Origin: a virus | Virus record (IMG/VR): IMGVR_UViG_3300025860_000003 | Coordinates: 62,001-126,000 of that record | Reading direction: 5' to 3' (one strand) | Length of the DNA stretch: 64,000 nt | Part shown: in pieces, positions 53,813 to 61,392 of the stretch | Numbering within the stretch: the first letter of the stretch is position 1 | How the letters are laid out: each line of letters opens with the position of its first letter | Position numbers and translations under genes: made by a program | The notes under the pieces: generated by a model | Told to the model about the DNA's origin: nothing | The model's database searches: none | What the model saw: only the letters and a program-made list of their open reading frames with translations

Positions 53813-54561
53813 TGCCATTTAGTGTAAATGACATAGTTTCAAGTATCAACATTGGTGGTATAGCAAAGGGATCACACTTTGATATTTTTATACATGGTGC
53901 TGGCGATGGCGAGACTGAGCGAGACATGCAGTATCGCGCAGACGCGACTGAACTTCCAGGACGTGGAATATCGACTGTGGAGCATTCGTTCAACAACTAT
54001 GGTCCAATCAATAAAGTTGCTTATGGTCAAACGTATGGTGACATCTCAGTATCTTTCTTATTGAGTGAGGATATCCGTGAGAAAGAATACTTTGAGATTT
54101 GGCAAGACCAGATGGTCAACACTGGTGCGTTTAATCCAAGCGGCAACGCTCGCACACGAGCGGTCAATAATTCATTCAATGTCAGATACTTCGACGACTA
54201 CGCAAGAACTATAGTGATCAGACAATATGGTTCTACTGGTGAATTGCGGTCTATCCATACATTGAACGAAGCATATCCAATTGTAATAAATCCTATTGCT
54301 ATGGCATGGGGCGAAGAAGCGCCATTGAGAATGAATGTTACGTTTGCGTACAAGAACTACACATGTGTGTTCAATAAGCAAAACCAATCATCCAAAGGTA
54401 TTGGCGGCAGCTTTAAGATTGATAGAGACGGTATTTCTGGGAGCATAAGTATTCCAGGATTCGGTAACATATCAGGTGCATTTGAAAAAGGAAGGTCTGC
54501 CATTAGTGCTAGTGTCGGCAGTGCGAAGAACAAAATTGCAGTGATAAGAAGTTTATTTTAA
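53812..54561 (+). CDS. 54: Baseplate tail-tube initiator gp54-like
   Basis: 249 residues (T4 gp54 is 320) from the ATG overlapping the previous stop (TAATG). FSVNDIVSSINIGGIAKGSHFDIFIHG, YRADATELPGRGISTVEHSFNNYGPINKVAYGQTYGDISVSFLLSEDIREKEYFEIWQDQMV and AYPIVINPIAMAW follow the tube-fold family pattern. The C-terminal 60 residues are Gly/Ser-rich. Together with gp48 it templates gp19 polymerisation. The assignment to gp54 rather than another tube paralogue rests on context. Confidence 0.8.
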   Translation: MPFSVNDIVSSINIGGIAKGSHFDIFIHGAGDGETERDMQYRADATELPGRGISTVEHSFNNYGPINKVAYGQTYGDISVSFLLSEDIREKEYFEIWQDQMVNTGAFNPSGNARTRAVNNSFNVRYFDDYARTIVIRQYGSTGELRSIHTLNEAYPIVINPIAMAWGEEAPLRMNVTFAYKNYTCVFNKQNQSSKGIGGSFKIDRDGISGSISIPGFGNISGAFEKGRSAISASVGSAKNKIAVIRSLF

Positions 54562-54586
54562 ATTATTTTTTTATTAGGAGAATATA

Positions 54587-55288
54587 ATGAGTTTACCTCA
54601 GCTAACAGCTCCAGAATTTGTTACGAAAGTACCATCTACTGGGAAAGAAATTAAATATAGACCATTTTTGGTGAGAGAAGAAAAGATTCTTCTTATGGCA
54701 CTTGAAGGTGGTGATGAGAAAGAGATAGGGAATGCGATCACTAATATCCTATCATCGTGTATCATCAGTAAGATCGATATAGATAGCCTTGCGACATTTG
54801 ATGTAGAATATCTATTTCTGAAGCTCAGATCAAAGTCTGTGGGTGAAGTTATTGAATTGAAACTTGCCCATAGCGACAAAGAATCTGTATGTAAGCACCG
54901 CACAGACGTAGTAATAAACATTGATGAAATTAATGTGGGCGGTGACATTAGTGACGGAAAGATTGACTTGAACGGTGAGCTTGGAATCAAGTTGCGATAT
55001 GCTGGCATGAACGATGTCAATTCGCTTGATACAAATTCTACATCTCAGCTTTTTGAATTGGTTGTTAGTTGTGTTGAATACATCTATGATGCTTCTGAAG
55101 TCTACGATGATTTCACCAGAGACGAGATGTCTAAGTGGCTAGAACAATTAGACACAGCACAGTTTAAAATGATTACAGATTTTTTCCAAGCAGCACCAAA
55201 GCTGTCTCACACTATTGAATGGACATGTCCTGAATGTGGCGAGAAAGATAGCTTGGTTCTGGAGGGTATGCAAAGTTTTTTTATGTAA
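54587..55288 (+). CDS. 26: Baseplate hub assembly protein gp26-like
   Basis: 233 residues (T4 gp26 is 208). LPQLTAPEFVTKVPSTGKEIKYRPFLVREEKILLMALE is the conserved start of the T4 baseplate-protein family. Near the C-terminus WTCPECGEKDSLVL looks like half of a zinc knuckle. In T4 the protein helps assemble the hub and does not contribute in bulk to the virion. The last codons contain a T7 slip site with an internal Shine-Dalgarno sequence, and the following 57-residue frame continues in -1, suggesting a frameshift extension. Ribosome-binding site AGGAG precedes the ATG. Confidence 0.9.
   Translation: MSLPQLTAPEFVTKVPSTGKEIKYRPFLVREEKILLMALEGGDEKEIGNAITNILSSCIISKIDIDSLATFDVEYLFLKLRSKSVGEVIELKLAHSDKESVCKHRTDVVINIDEINVGGDISDGKIDLNGELGIKLRYAGMNDVNSLDTNSTSQLFELVVSCVEYIYDASEVYDDFTRDEMSKWLEQLDTAQFKMITDFFQAAPKLSHTIEWTCPECGEKDSLVLEGMQSFFM
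55261..55282 (+). promoter_or_regulatory. Candidate programmed -1 ribosomal frameshift site
   Basis: GGAGGG (55261-55266), an internal Shine-Dalgarno sequence, lies 9 nt before the heptamer T TTT TTT (55276-55282) read as two Phe codons in gene 26. This spacing is like that in dnaX frameshifting. The zero frame stops 3 nt later at TAA (55286), and the -1 frame leads directly into the 57-residue frame. Confidence 0.6.
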
Positions 55289-55290
55289 GC

Positions 55291-55464
55291 ATGGTGCATG
55301 ACTCATTAGCAAATATGTACCAGTTGAACTTTGCAATGATGCAGCATCATAAGTATAGCTTGAGTGAACTCGACAATATGATACCATTTGAACGAGATAT
55401 CTATGTTACTTTATTGAAACATCATCTCGATGAATTAGAAGAACAACAAAAGAATCAAAAATAG
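55291..55464 (+). CDS. Small hub-chaperone ORF, probable gp26 frameshift extension
   Basis: 57 residues in the -1 frame relative to gene 26, beginning MVHDSLANMYQLNFAMMQHH and containing YSLSELDNMIPFERDIYVTLL. The SLSEL-MIPFER-IY pattern recalls the small C-terminal domains of tail chaperones such as lambda gpT. The ATG lies 2 nt after the gene 26 stop and has no ribosome-binding site at proper spacing, so expression as a gp26 fusion (or by termination-reinitiation) is likely. Confidence 0.75.
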   Translation: MVHDSLANMYQLNFAMMQHHKYSLSELDNMIPFERDIYVTLLKHHLDELEEQQKNQK

Positions 55465-55472
55465 GGGTTATA

Positions 55473-55787
55473 ATGTCGGAAGAAAAGGTATTCCATCCAG
55501 CCGATACAAACGGCGATGGTAAGGTTACTGCTGAAGAAGAAGCAATGTACCTTGAGTTTAAACGCAAAGAGCTTGAAGATCAAGATGCTATGCGTGATGC
55601 TCAACGCAACATGACATGGTTCGCATTGGGCGGATTATTGTTATACCCATTCGCTGTTGTACTCGCCTCACTAGCAGGCTTAGACGAAGCACAGAAGACT
55701 CTGGGTAGTATGGCACCAACATACTTTGTTGCTGTTGCTGGTATCGTTGCGGCGTTCTTTACATCACAAGCAATGAAAAAGAAATAG
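55473..55787 (+). CDS. EF-hand protein with two membrane segments
   Basis: 104 residues. A complete EF-hand loop D11-x-N13-x-D15-G-K17-V-T19-x-x-E22 is followed by a charged helix and then two hydrophobic segments (about 48-68 WFALGGLLLYPFAVVLASL and 82-100 MAPTYFVAVAGIVAAFFT) ending KKK. A good AGGGG ribosome-binding site precedes the ATG. It lies between the hub gene and tape measure. It could be a holin-like or inner-membrane channel factor responding to calcium, but a small membrane-associated virion protein is equally possible. Confidence 0.8.
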   Translation: MSEEKVFHPADTNGDGKVTAEEEAMYLEFKRKELEDQDAMRDAQRNMTWFALGGLLLYPFAVVLASLAGLDEAQKTLGSMAPTYFVAVAGIVAAFFTSQAMKKK

Positions 55788-55796
55788 GAATAGAAA

Positions 55797-57962
55797 ATGG
55801 CACTCCCACCAATTGTAACTGAAGCGATGCAAACGTCTATTGATGCGAATAGACGTGCTGCTGAACAATCTCAAGCATTCTCTGATCAGGTTAGAAACTT
55901 CAGTTCTGGTATTGGTGAGTTGAGTGCCGCTAGTATGGCGCTTAATCAGTTTGCCAAAAGAGATAAGAAATTTAAAAATCCATTTAAGTCTATTAAAGAG
56001 TCATTTGATAAGACTAGTTTTGGACAAGCAAGGATACAGAAACGTGAAGAGGAACAACTAGCCTCTAAGATCGGTATCACCCGCGAAGAACTTCTTCTAT
56101 TAAAGTCACAGAAAGAACTCACAGACTCGCAAGAACAAGTTGCTGAATCATTCAGAGCCAATGCTGCAGAGTATGGGATCAATCTTGAAGGGATCAGCAC
56201 AAGTTTCAATGATGTAGGGCAAATGCTCTTACAGAATGATGGGGAAGAAGCCGCAAGTCTTGAAGAAACTCTTGGTGCTAATAATATATCTCTATTAAAT
56301 GAAATGCGTTTGGCTAGAGAAGCCATTGCCGCAGGTTCTAGTGAGGAAGAACTAGCTGAGATGTTAGCCGCATTTAGGGCTAACCAAGCTGAGTTGGCTG
56401 CGCAGAATGAGGAGGTCAATGCAAACGGCGATTTGTTGATCGGCACGCTACAAGAAAACTTTAACGACCTGATACAATCTAATGAAGAACAACAAGCAAG
56501 TTCTGAAGAAGCCACAACATTCCTACAGCGTATGGCTAGAGGATTGTCAGGCAACAATCTAGCAGGTATTGAGAATGCGAGAGAGCAAGGCAGACGCGAC
56601 GAAGTAACAGCAGGGATATTTGAAGATATCCGTGATAACTTGTCATCAATGGAAAAGGCTTTGATTGAGGGATTTGGTGATCTTCTTGATGTAGCCGCAG
56701 AAAAGGCTAGTAAAGGCATTGGTCTTGGTCTTGGTTTACTCTTAGCGCCTATTGCTTTGGCTGCGGGTATGCTCAGCGGTTTAACGCATTCACTAAAGCA
56801 ATTAGCAAGAACAGCTAAACTATTCACTCGAATTGCCATTGTCAAGCCTCTCCAAGCGTTAGGAAGAACGTTCGTTAAAATTGGTAATGCTATAGCCCCT
56901 AAAAAGATGGAAGCAGCGGCTAAGGCAATTTCAAACTTCACCACAAACACTGCGGCATTCTTCAAGAGATTATCAACGCCATTAAAGAATGCGTCCAAAG
57001 CATTCAAAGCTGGGTTGAATGGATTAAAGGTATTCAGAACAGCAACAGGACAGTTCGGTAAACTTGGGTTCTTTGGTACGATTGGTAAAGGCATCAATAA
57101 GGTCAAGACGTTTTTGACACCTGTTGTAGAATTCTTCAAGAGCATTGGATCAAAGGTCAAAACTGCGTTTAGTGGTGTTGGTAGGATAGGCAAATTCTTG
57201 GGCGGCATTGGTGAAGCAATGAAGCCTGTACTAAAGATCGCCAGTTCGATTGGTCGAGTTATTGGCAAAGTGTTCTTTCCTATAACAGTCCTTATGTCAG
57301 CATTTGATGGTGTTATGGGATTCATAGAAGGATTCAAAGCCAATGGTATCATAGGCGGAATAAGCGGTGCGTTCTTTGGCATCATTGACGGTCTTGTTAT
57401 GAAGGTTCTTGATCTAATTAAAGATTTGGTCAGTTGGGTTGCCGAGAAACTAGGATTCGCTGGAATCTCTGAAGCACTAGATAACTTTTCTTTCTCTGAA
57501 ATATGGCAAGGTATTGGCGATAAGGTTCAAGAATTTATTAGTTATATCAAAAACTTCTTCGGGAATCTTATCTCTTCAGGCATAAGTGGAATTAAGAAAT
57601 TATTCGGCTTTGGTGGTGATGAGGAAGAAGCTCCGAGTAACAAAGAGAGTTCACGAGTAGCTGACATACGAAGACGTAAGATGAACCGTGGGAGAAATTC
57701 CCAAGAAGAGAAAGATGCCGACAGCCTAAATTTAGACGAATTATTAAAGTTCAATGGGGCAGATGCATCTGACGGCGCTGAGGTTAATGCTAGATCGCAA
57801 TCTGCTGCGGGAGCTGCGAACGTCATTACTGTAGTCGCACCACAAACGGCTAATGTTAATAACACTTCACAGAGTATGAATCAGACTGTTTCGATTCCAG
57901 CCACTGCTAATCCAAACAAAGCCCGTGGTCGAAGTGGTCGTAGAAATAGACAATACAGCTAG
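55797..57962 (+). CDS. 29: Tail tape-measure / hub protein gp29-like
   Basis: 721 residues (T4 gp29 is 590). The N-terminal half is charged and coiled coil (EQVAESFRANAAEYG through QAELAAQNEEVNANGD), and the middle has hydrophobic Gly/Ala-rich stretches (KGIGLGLGLLLAPIALAAGML at about 305-325, and GKVFFPITVLMSAFDGVMGF near 490-510). The C-terminal 120 residues are low-complexity and basic. This layout, together with the hub operon and a location before the terminator, fits the tape measure. Tail length could be predicted from the helical region but not reliably here. Confidence 0.82.
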   Translation: MALPPIVTEAMQTSIDANRRAAEQSQAFSDQVRNFSSGIGELSAASMALNQFAKRDKKFKNPFKSIKESFDKTSFGQARIQKREEEQLASKIGITREELLLLKSQKELTDSQEQVAESFRANAAEYGINLEGISTSFNDVGQMLLQNDGEEAASLEETLGANNISLLNEMRLAREAIAAGSSEEELAEMLAAFRANQAELAAQNEEVNANGDLLIGTLQENFNDLIQSNEEQQASSEEATTFLQRMARGLSGNNLAGIENAREQGRRDEVTAGIFEDIRDNLSSMEKALIEGFGDLLDVAAEKASKGIGLGLGLLLAPIALAAGMLSGLTHSLKQLARTAKLFTRIAIVKPLQALGRTFVKIGNAIAPKKMEAAAKAISNFTTNTAAFFKRLSTPLKNASKAFKAGLNGLKVFRTATGQFGKLGFFGTIGKGINKVKTFLTPVVEFFKSIGSKVKTAFSGVGRIGKFLGGIGEAMKPVLKIASSIGRVIGKVFFPITVLMSAFDGVMGFIEGFKANGIIGGISGAFFGIIDGLVMKVLDLIKDLVSWVAEKLGFAGISEALDNFSFSEIWQGIGDKVQEFISYIKNFFGNLISSGISGIKKLFGFGGDEEEAPSNKESSRVADIRRRKMNRGRNSQEEKDADSLNLDELLKFNGADASDGAEVNARSQSAAGAANVITVVAPQTANVNNTSQSMNQTVSIPATANPNKARGRSGRRNRQYS

Positions 57963-57965
57963 GTG

Positions 57966-57994
57966 AAAAAAAGGGAGACAAATTAATGTCTCCC
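57966..57994 (-). terminator. Bidirectional terminator between tape measure and gene 32
   Basis: Stem GGGAGACA / TGTCTCCC (8 bp, loop AATTAA) between convergent genes. On the minus strand it is followed by seven Ts (gene 32 end), giving a strong terminator. On the plus strand the following sequence is CTCCTTTCC, a weaker terminator for the tail operon. Confidence 0.85.
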
Positions 57995-58021
57995 TCCTTT
58001 CCTAAAACTCTAATCGAGTTT

Positions 58022-58948
58022 CTAGTCTTCTTCAGCCAACTTCTCAAAGAAAGATAATGAATCATCTTCCTCAGCTTCAGCTACTGGAGCAGCTTTAGGA
58101 GCAGCCGCAGGAGCAGAATAAGATTCAGCTACTGGTTCAGCTTTAGCCGACGATTGATATGCTTGGTCATCCATAGCACTTGCTGTAGGAGCAGGTGATC
58201 CAGTAAGACCTAACACACGCTTCATCTTCGCTTCTAACTCAGCATAAGACTTGAAGTTCTTCTTATCAAGGAAGTCATTCAAAGAGTATAAACCCTCATA
58301 CACTTTCTCAAGAGCATCATCATCACCGTCTTGTAATTCGCTAGGCGAATCAAACTCAGACTTATCATAGTTGCGATATCCTTCAACCTGACGGATCTTC
58401 AGTTTAAAGTTAGCACCTTCCCAGAAGTCGAATGGGTTGATTGCTTGCTCATCTTCGAATGCTGGATTCATTGCTTCGTTCAGCTTATCAAAGATTTTCT
58501 TACCAAACTTATAGAGGAATACTTTTCCTTCGTTTGATGGGTTTGACGGATCCTTAACAACCATGATATTGGCTGTGTAAGACAGTCGACGCTTTTGTTT
58601 ACGAGCTTGATCTTTACCAGCATCAGTGCCGTTGTTCCAAAGCTGCGAGTTGAACTCACCGATTGGATCTTTTTCACCGATAGTAGTCAAAGAGTTCTCG
58701 ATATACCAACCGCCAGTACCTTGGAAGCCGTGATCAAAGATACGAACCCATGGTAAATCTTCACCTTTTGGCTCAGGCAAGAAGCGAATAACAGCGTAAC
58801 CATTACCAGCTTTATCGACATCTGGTTTCCAGAAACGATCGTCGCCTTTCTTTCCTTGGGAGTTACTATTAAGTTTGGTAGATTCGTTGATTAGTTTATC
58901 AAGCGAATTGGTGCGGGATTTCTTGAGTGTTGCAAATGAACTAGCCAT
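58022..58948 (-). CDS. 32: Single-stranded DNA-binding protein gp32, without zinc cysteines
   Basis: 308 residues (T4 gp32 is 301). The core shows IRFLPEPKGEDLPWVRIFDHGFQGTGGWYIENS, RRLSYTANIMVVKDPSNPSNEGKVFLYKFGKKIFDKLNEAM and FWEGANFKLKIRQVEGYRNYDKSEFD. The C-terminus is acidic (EDDSLSFFEKLAEED), as needed for partner binding. In T4 a His and three Cys hold zinc; here the cysteine region reads IGEKDPIGEFNSQLW and the whole protein has no Cys. It coats DNA in replication, repair and recombination with UvsY and gp59. Promoters: sigma70-type at 59026 and late box at 59070. Confidence 0.95.
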   Translation of the reverse strand: MASSFATLKKSRTNSLDKLINESTKLNSNSQGKKGDDRFWKPDVDKAGNGYAVIRFLPEPKGEDLPWVRIFDHGFQGTGGWYIENSLTTIGEKDPIGEFNSQLWNNGTDAGKDQARKQKRRLSYTANIMVVKDPSNPSNEGKVFLYKFGKKIFDKLNEAMNPAFEDEQAINPFDFWEGANFKLKIRQVEGYRNYDKSEFDSPSELQDGDDDALEKVYEGLYSLNDFLDKKNFKSYAELEAKMKRVLGLTGSPAPTASAMDDQAYQSSAKAEPVAESYSAPAAAPKAAPVAEAEEDDSLSFFEKLAEED

Positions 58949-59025
58949 ATATTTTATTCCTGTATTTACGATGTATGTTTTTATTACGTTTTATCCAAAG
59001 CGAATCATCTTCATGATAAGCTAAC

Positions 59026-59054
59026 ATTATATAATATAAAAGGGATAATGTCAA
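59026..59054 (-). promoter_or_regulatory. Consensus sigma70 promoter for gene 32
   Basis: On the minus strand TTGACA (59049-59054) and TATAAT (59026-59031), both perfect, with a 17-bp spacer. The leader to the gene 32 ATG is about 70 nt and contains a small ATCAT/ATGAT hairpin near its 5' end. Confidence 0.88.
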
Positions 59055-59069
59055 CCCCAATTACTAGTT

Positions 59070-59077
59070 TATTTATA
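59070..59077 (-). promoter_or_regulatory. T4-type late promoter TATAAATA (gene 32)
   Basis: Perfect TATAAATA on the minus strand, between the gene 59 stop and the sigma70 promoter. It would keep gene 32 expressed late, giving two-stage expression as for T4 gene 32. Confidence 0.75.
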
Positions 59078-59086
59078 AGAAACAAA

Positions 59087-59698
59087 CTAATATATTTTCA
59101 GCACAATAGACTTCAACTTGCTTCTGTCTATTGGTGAAAATTCTCTTATAAACGGAGAGTATTTCCTGATGAGCGTAACTGTCTCATTCAAGACAATGTC
59201 ATCATACTTCTTCCATCTATTTGTATAGCCGAGTAACTGGTCTAATAGAACCAAGGTTTCAAGGCTAATCTTATTCTGCGCATAGTGACGATAGAGTATC
59301 GGGTGATACCCATCTTTCATAACAAACAACTCATCAAAAGATTCTTCAACGTTGTAGAGATAATCCATCTCTTCGGAGAAGCTGTAAGATAATGATTCAA
59401 TCTTTTTCTTCCAATTCTTCATAACAGTTTCGTTTGGTGCACTCATTAGATTACCGATCCATTGCTTTGAACCTGCACTATAATTAGCCACCAAGAACTT
59501 TATAAAATCGTCACGCTTGTATTTCCTTGACGCTTTCTCAAAGAAATACTTATCTTTACGAACTTGATATGATGATTCATTGGCTCTTACTTGGCCATTG
59601 TACTTGAAGAAGTCATATGAATCTCTTGTGAAGTGTTGTTGTACTGCAAGGTAGGTCTTGTAACAATCAAATCCTGACATAGTTTCTTCGCTGCTCAT
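59087..59698 (-). CDS. 59: Helicase loader gp59
   Basis: 203 residues (T4 gp59 is 217). CYKTYLAVQQHF, YQVRKDKYFFEKASRKYKRDDFIKFLVANYSAGSKQWIGNLM and KISLETLVLLDQLLGY match the two-domain helical gp59 architecture. It places the gp41 helicase on gp32-coated forks and recombination intermediates. The start at 59698 has no clear ribosome-binding site; the ATG at 59680 (seven residues in) is an alternative. It lies 2 nt downstream of gene 33, as in T4 order 33-59-32. Confidence 0.92.
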   Translation of the reverse strand: MSSEETMSGFDCYKTYLAVQQHFTRDSYDFFKYNGQVRANESSYQVRKDKYFFEKASRKYKRDDFIKFLVANYSAGSKQWIGNLMSAPNETVMKNWKKKIESLSYSFSEEMDYLYNVEESFDELFVMKDGYHPILYRHYAQNKISLETLVLLDQLLGYTNRWKKYDDIVLNETVTLIRKYSPFIREFSPIDRSKLKSIVLKIY

Positions 59699-59700
59699 AA

Positions 59701-59922
59701 TTAAATAGGTAGTCTTGCGCCCTTTTCCAAGAAGTTTAGATCTTGGGCTTCAACTTCTAGCTTACCCTTTATGGTTGTATTGAGTAACTTAGCTGCTATC
59801 TCAATTTCCATTTCGTTTTTCTCGCACCACCACACAACAGCATCTAGATAGGTCAACCTTTTCTCGATTACTGTCTTTTCTATAATAGTGCTAAACTTGG
59901 CTGTCGTCATGACATCAACCAT
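59701..59922 (-). CDS. 33: Late-transcription coactivator gp33
   Basis: 73 residues, shorter than T4 gp33 (112) but like marine versions. Sequence FSTIIEKTVIEKRLTYLDAVVWWCEKNEMEIEIAAKLLNTTIKGKLEVEAQDLNFLEKGARLPI carries the family's terminal LNFL-K-ARLP signature. GGGAG lies 7 nt upstream of ATG 59922. gp33 bridges polymerase and the sliding clamp gp45 to activate gp55-dependent late promoters. Confidence 0.9.
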   Translation of the reverse strand: MVDVMTTAKFSTIIEKTVIEKRLTYLDAVVWWCEKNEMEIEIAAKLLNTTIKGKLEVEAQDLNFLEKGARLPI

Positions 59923-59925
59923 GAA

Positions 59926-60426
59926 CTACTCCCATCTATAAAATTTATGATCTTCAATTTCGATCGTTTTAAGTTTTGTTGCTGCCCAATCTGGGAAAAC
60001 ATAATCTGCATGATAATGTGTTGCTCCCTCAGTTATGTCTATTATACTACGATTAGTGGTGAATGTCAACATCAATTTTTTAATCTTATTATATGTTTTC
60101 CAATCATGGATAGTGTCAGGCTTACCGTCACACCACCAAGAGAATTGACATTTATGTTTGATTGGAATTGGCGTGCCGTCTCTCCAGCTATTGCGATAGA
60201 GGCTCTGTGTCACTACTTCTTTAATGGTGTTCGGGAAACGTCTGTCCGCAACCCTATTTAACGTGACGCTGGCAACAGCAAGTTGTCCAGCTATTCCTTG
60301 ATTTCTAGCTTCAAAGTACACATTCTTCGCAAGCCATGTAACATCAACATCCGTGTATTCTGCGGCTGTTGCGGTTGTCGGTAACATCATCAATATCATC
60401 ATCAATCTTTTCATAATCAATACCAT
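59926..60426 (-). CDS. SleB/CwlJ-type cell-wall hydrolase with signal peptide
   Basis: 166 residues. A signal peptide (KRLMMILMMLPTTATAAEY, cleavage after ATA-A near residue 22) precedes a Hydrolase_2/SleB domain: TWLAKNVYFEARNQGIAGQLAVASVTLNRVADRRFPNTIKEVVTQ with its catalytic Glu in YFEAR near residue 38, and later CQFSWWCDG. It cleaves peptidoglycan after Sec export, so it is a candidate endolysin or infection-control hydrolase. ATG 60414 (residue 5) is another possible start. It is co-transcribed with early replication genes, unlike typical late lysins. Confidence 0.88.
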   Translation of the reverse strand: MVLIMKRLMMILMMLPTTATAAEYTDVDVTWLAKNVYFEARNQGIAGQLAVASVTLNRVADRRFPNTIKEVVTQSLYRNSWRDGTPIPIKHKCQFSWWCDGKPDTIHDWKTYNKIKKLMLTFTTNRSIIDITEGATHYHADYVFPDWAATKLKTIEIEDHKFYRWE

Positions 60427-60429
60427 TCA

Positions 60430-60669
60430 TTAATAATTATCATCATACCAATCGTTAGTGATCATTTCTATCCAAGCATGTGCTTTAACAAAGTCTTGGA
60501 AGAACTGAACCTCGGTCTCGTCAAAGATAGGATGCATAGCCATTACCATGACTTGTTTCCCCAGACAAGATATCTTTAATTGCCATCCATTAATTGTTAT
60601 AACGTCAAACGATTTAAATTGCTCTGTCAATTCTCTTTTATTCTCGTCCCATTTACTCAACAGTATCAT
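60430..60669 (-). CDS. Hypothetical protein, 79 aa
   Basis: A 79-residue soluble protein, aromatic-rich, with no cysteine pair or known motif (ITINGWQLKISCLGKQVMVMAMHP then FFQDFVKAHAWIEMITNDW). It overlaps the exonuclease stop by 17 nt. Beta strands first and a helix last are suggested by hydrophobic patterning. No function is assigned. Confidence 0.65.
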   Translation of the reverse strand: MILLSKWDENKRELTEQFKSFDVITINGWQLKISCLGKQVMVMAMHPIFDETEVQFFQDFVKAHAWIEMITNDWYDDNY

Positions 60670-61321
60670 TCCTTTCCTTGAATAGTGCTATAGTTTCAAT
60701 ACATTTGTGTATATGATCATCACGCTTTTCCACAAACACTTGTGGCTCTGGTTCGTTTTCTACAGCGATGATAATGACAATTTGGTCAATAGGGATGCCA
60801 GTCCTTTCTTCAAACATCACACAATATGCTGCTGCTTGCTGAAAGTAGTTTCCGATAAATTCTTTCTTTTTAATCTTAGAGGCTGTCTTATAGTCAATGA
60901 TTGACAACCGACCGTTATACTCAGCTACACAATCAACTCGTCCTGCAATACCTAGATAATCAGAGTAGAGCGGACACTCCTGAGCATAGACTAGCCCAAG
61001 CGTTTTGTCGAGTGTACCTTTGACGGAGTTGAACATTGCGCGTTCGTGTGGCAGGAACTTAGTTGAATCAAGCTCATTGTTGACATAGTCCTCACACATC
61101 TGATGGACGTTAGTCCCTCTTCGAGCAGCTTGAGTAGAGATGCGGTTGGCTTCCTTTTCACCAACTCGCCTTCTCCACTCAGCTATACCTTTCTCTGACA
61201 GAACACTCAGAACTGTTGTTATACTTGGATATGAACCCTTTGGCGTTTTGTAGTGGCGCTTACCATTTATTGTTTCAGTATCAAGCTCGGTGAACTCTAG
61301 TTTCTTGTGTTCAAATGTCAT
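60653..61321 (-). CDS. PD-(D/E)XK exonuclease (Cas4/RecB/MGME1-like)
   Basis: 222 residues. Motifs in order: RRGTNVHQMCEDYV with His73, then GRVDCVAEY with Asp130 and SIIDYKTA with Asp143-Tyr-Lys145, and a helix with GNYFQQAAAYC, as in RecB-family nucleases. Similar single-gene exonucleases occur in marine T4-like phages. No CRISPR array or cas1/cas2 is present, so a role in DNA end processing or host DNA recycling is more likely than adaptation. It heads the operon exonuclease-79 aa-SleB-33-59-(32) under a consensus sigma70 promoter. Confidence 0.88.
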   Translation of the reverse strand: MTFEHKKLEFTELDTETINGKRHYKTPKGSYPSITTVLSVLSEKGIAEWRRRVGEKEANRISTQAARRGTNVHQMCEDYVNNELDSTKFLPHERAMFNSVKGTLDKTLGLVYAQECPLYSDYLGIAGRVDCVAEYNGRLSIIDYKTASKIKKKEFIGNYFQQAAAYCVMFEERTGIPIDQIVIIIAVENEPEPQVFVEKRDDHIHKCIETIALFKERNDTVE

Positions 61322-61347
61322 AGGAATCTCTCATCATTTAAGAACTA

Positions 61348-61376
61348 ATTATAGCTCACCTCAAAGCAAATGTCAA
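61348..61376 (-). promoter_or_regulatory. Consensus sigma70 promoter for exonuclease operon
   Basis: On the minus strand TTGACA (61371-61376), 17-bp spacer and TATAAT (61348-61353). The start site is expected about 20 nt before the ATG. It probably drives exonuclease, 79-aa gene, SleB, 33 and 59. Confidence 0.88.
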
Positions 61377-61392
61377 GTAAAATATGATCTTT

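Noticed and set aside
55946-57385. Minus-strand frame of 479 codons
   Set aside because: Antisense to the tape-measure gene, whose coding pattern and operon context are clear. The minus product is low-complexity and shows no motifs.
60653-61321. Cas4 identity for the exonuclease
   Set aside because: The PD-(D/E)XK core is present but no four-Cys iron-sulfur cluster pattern and no CRISPR genes are seen, so a general RecB/MGME1-like exonuclease is the safer call.
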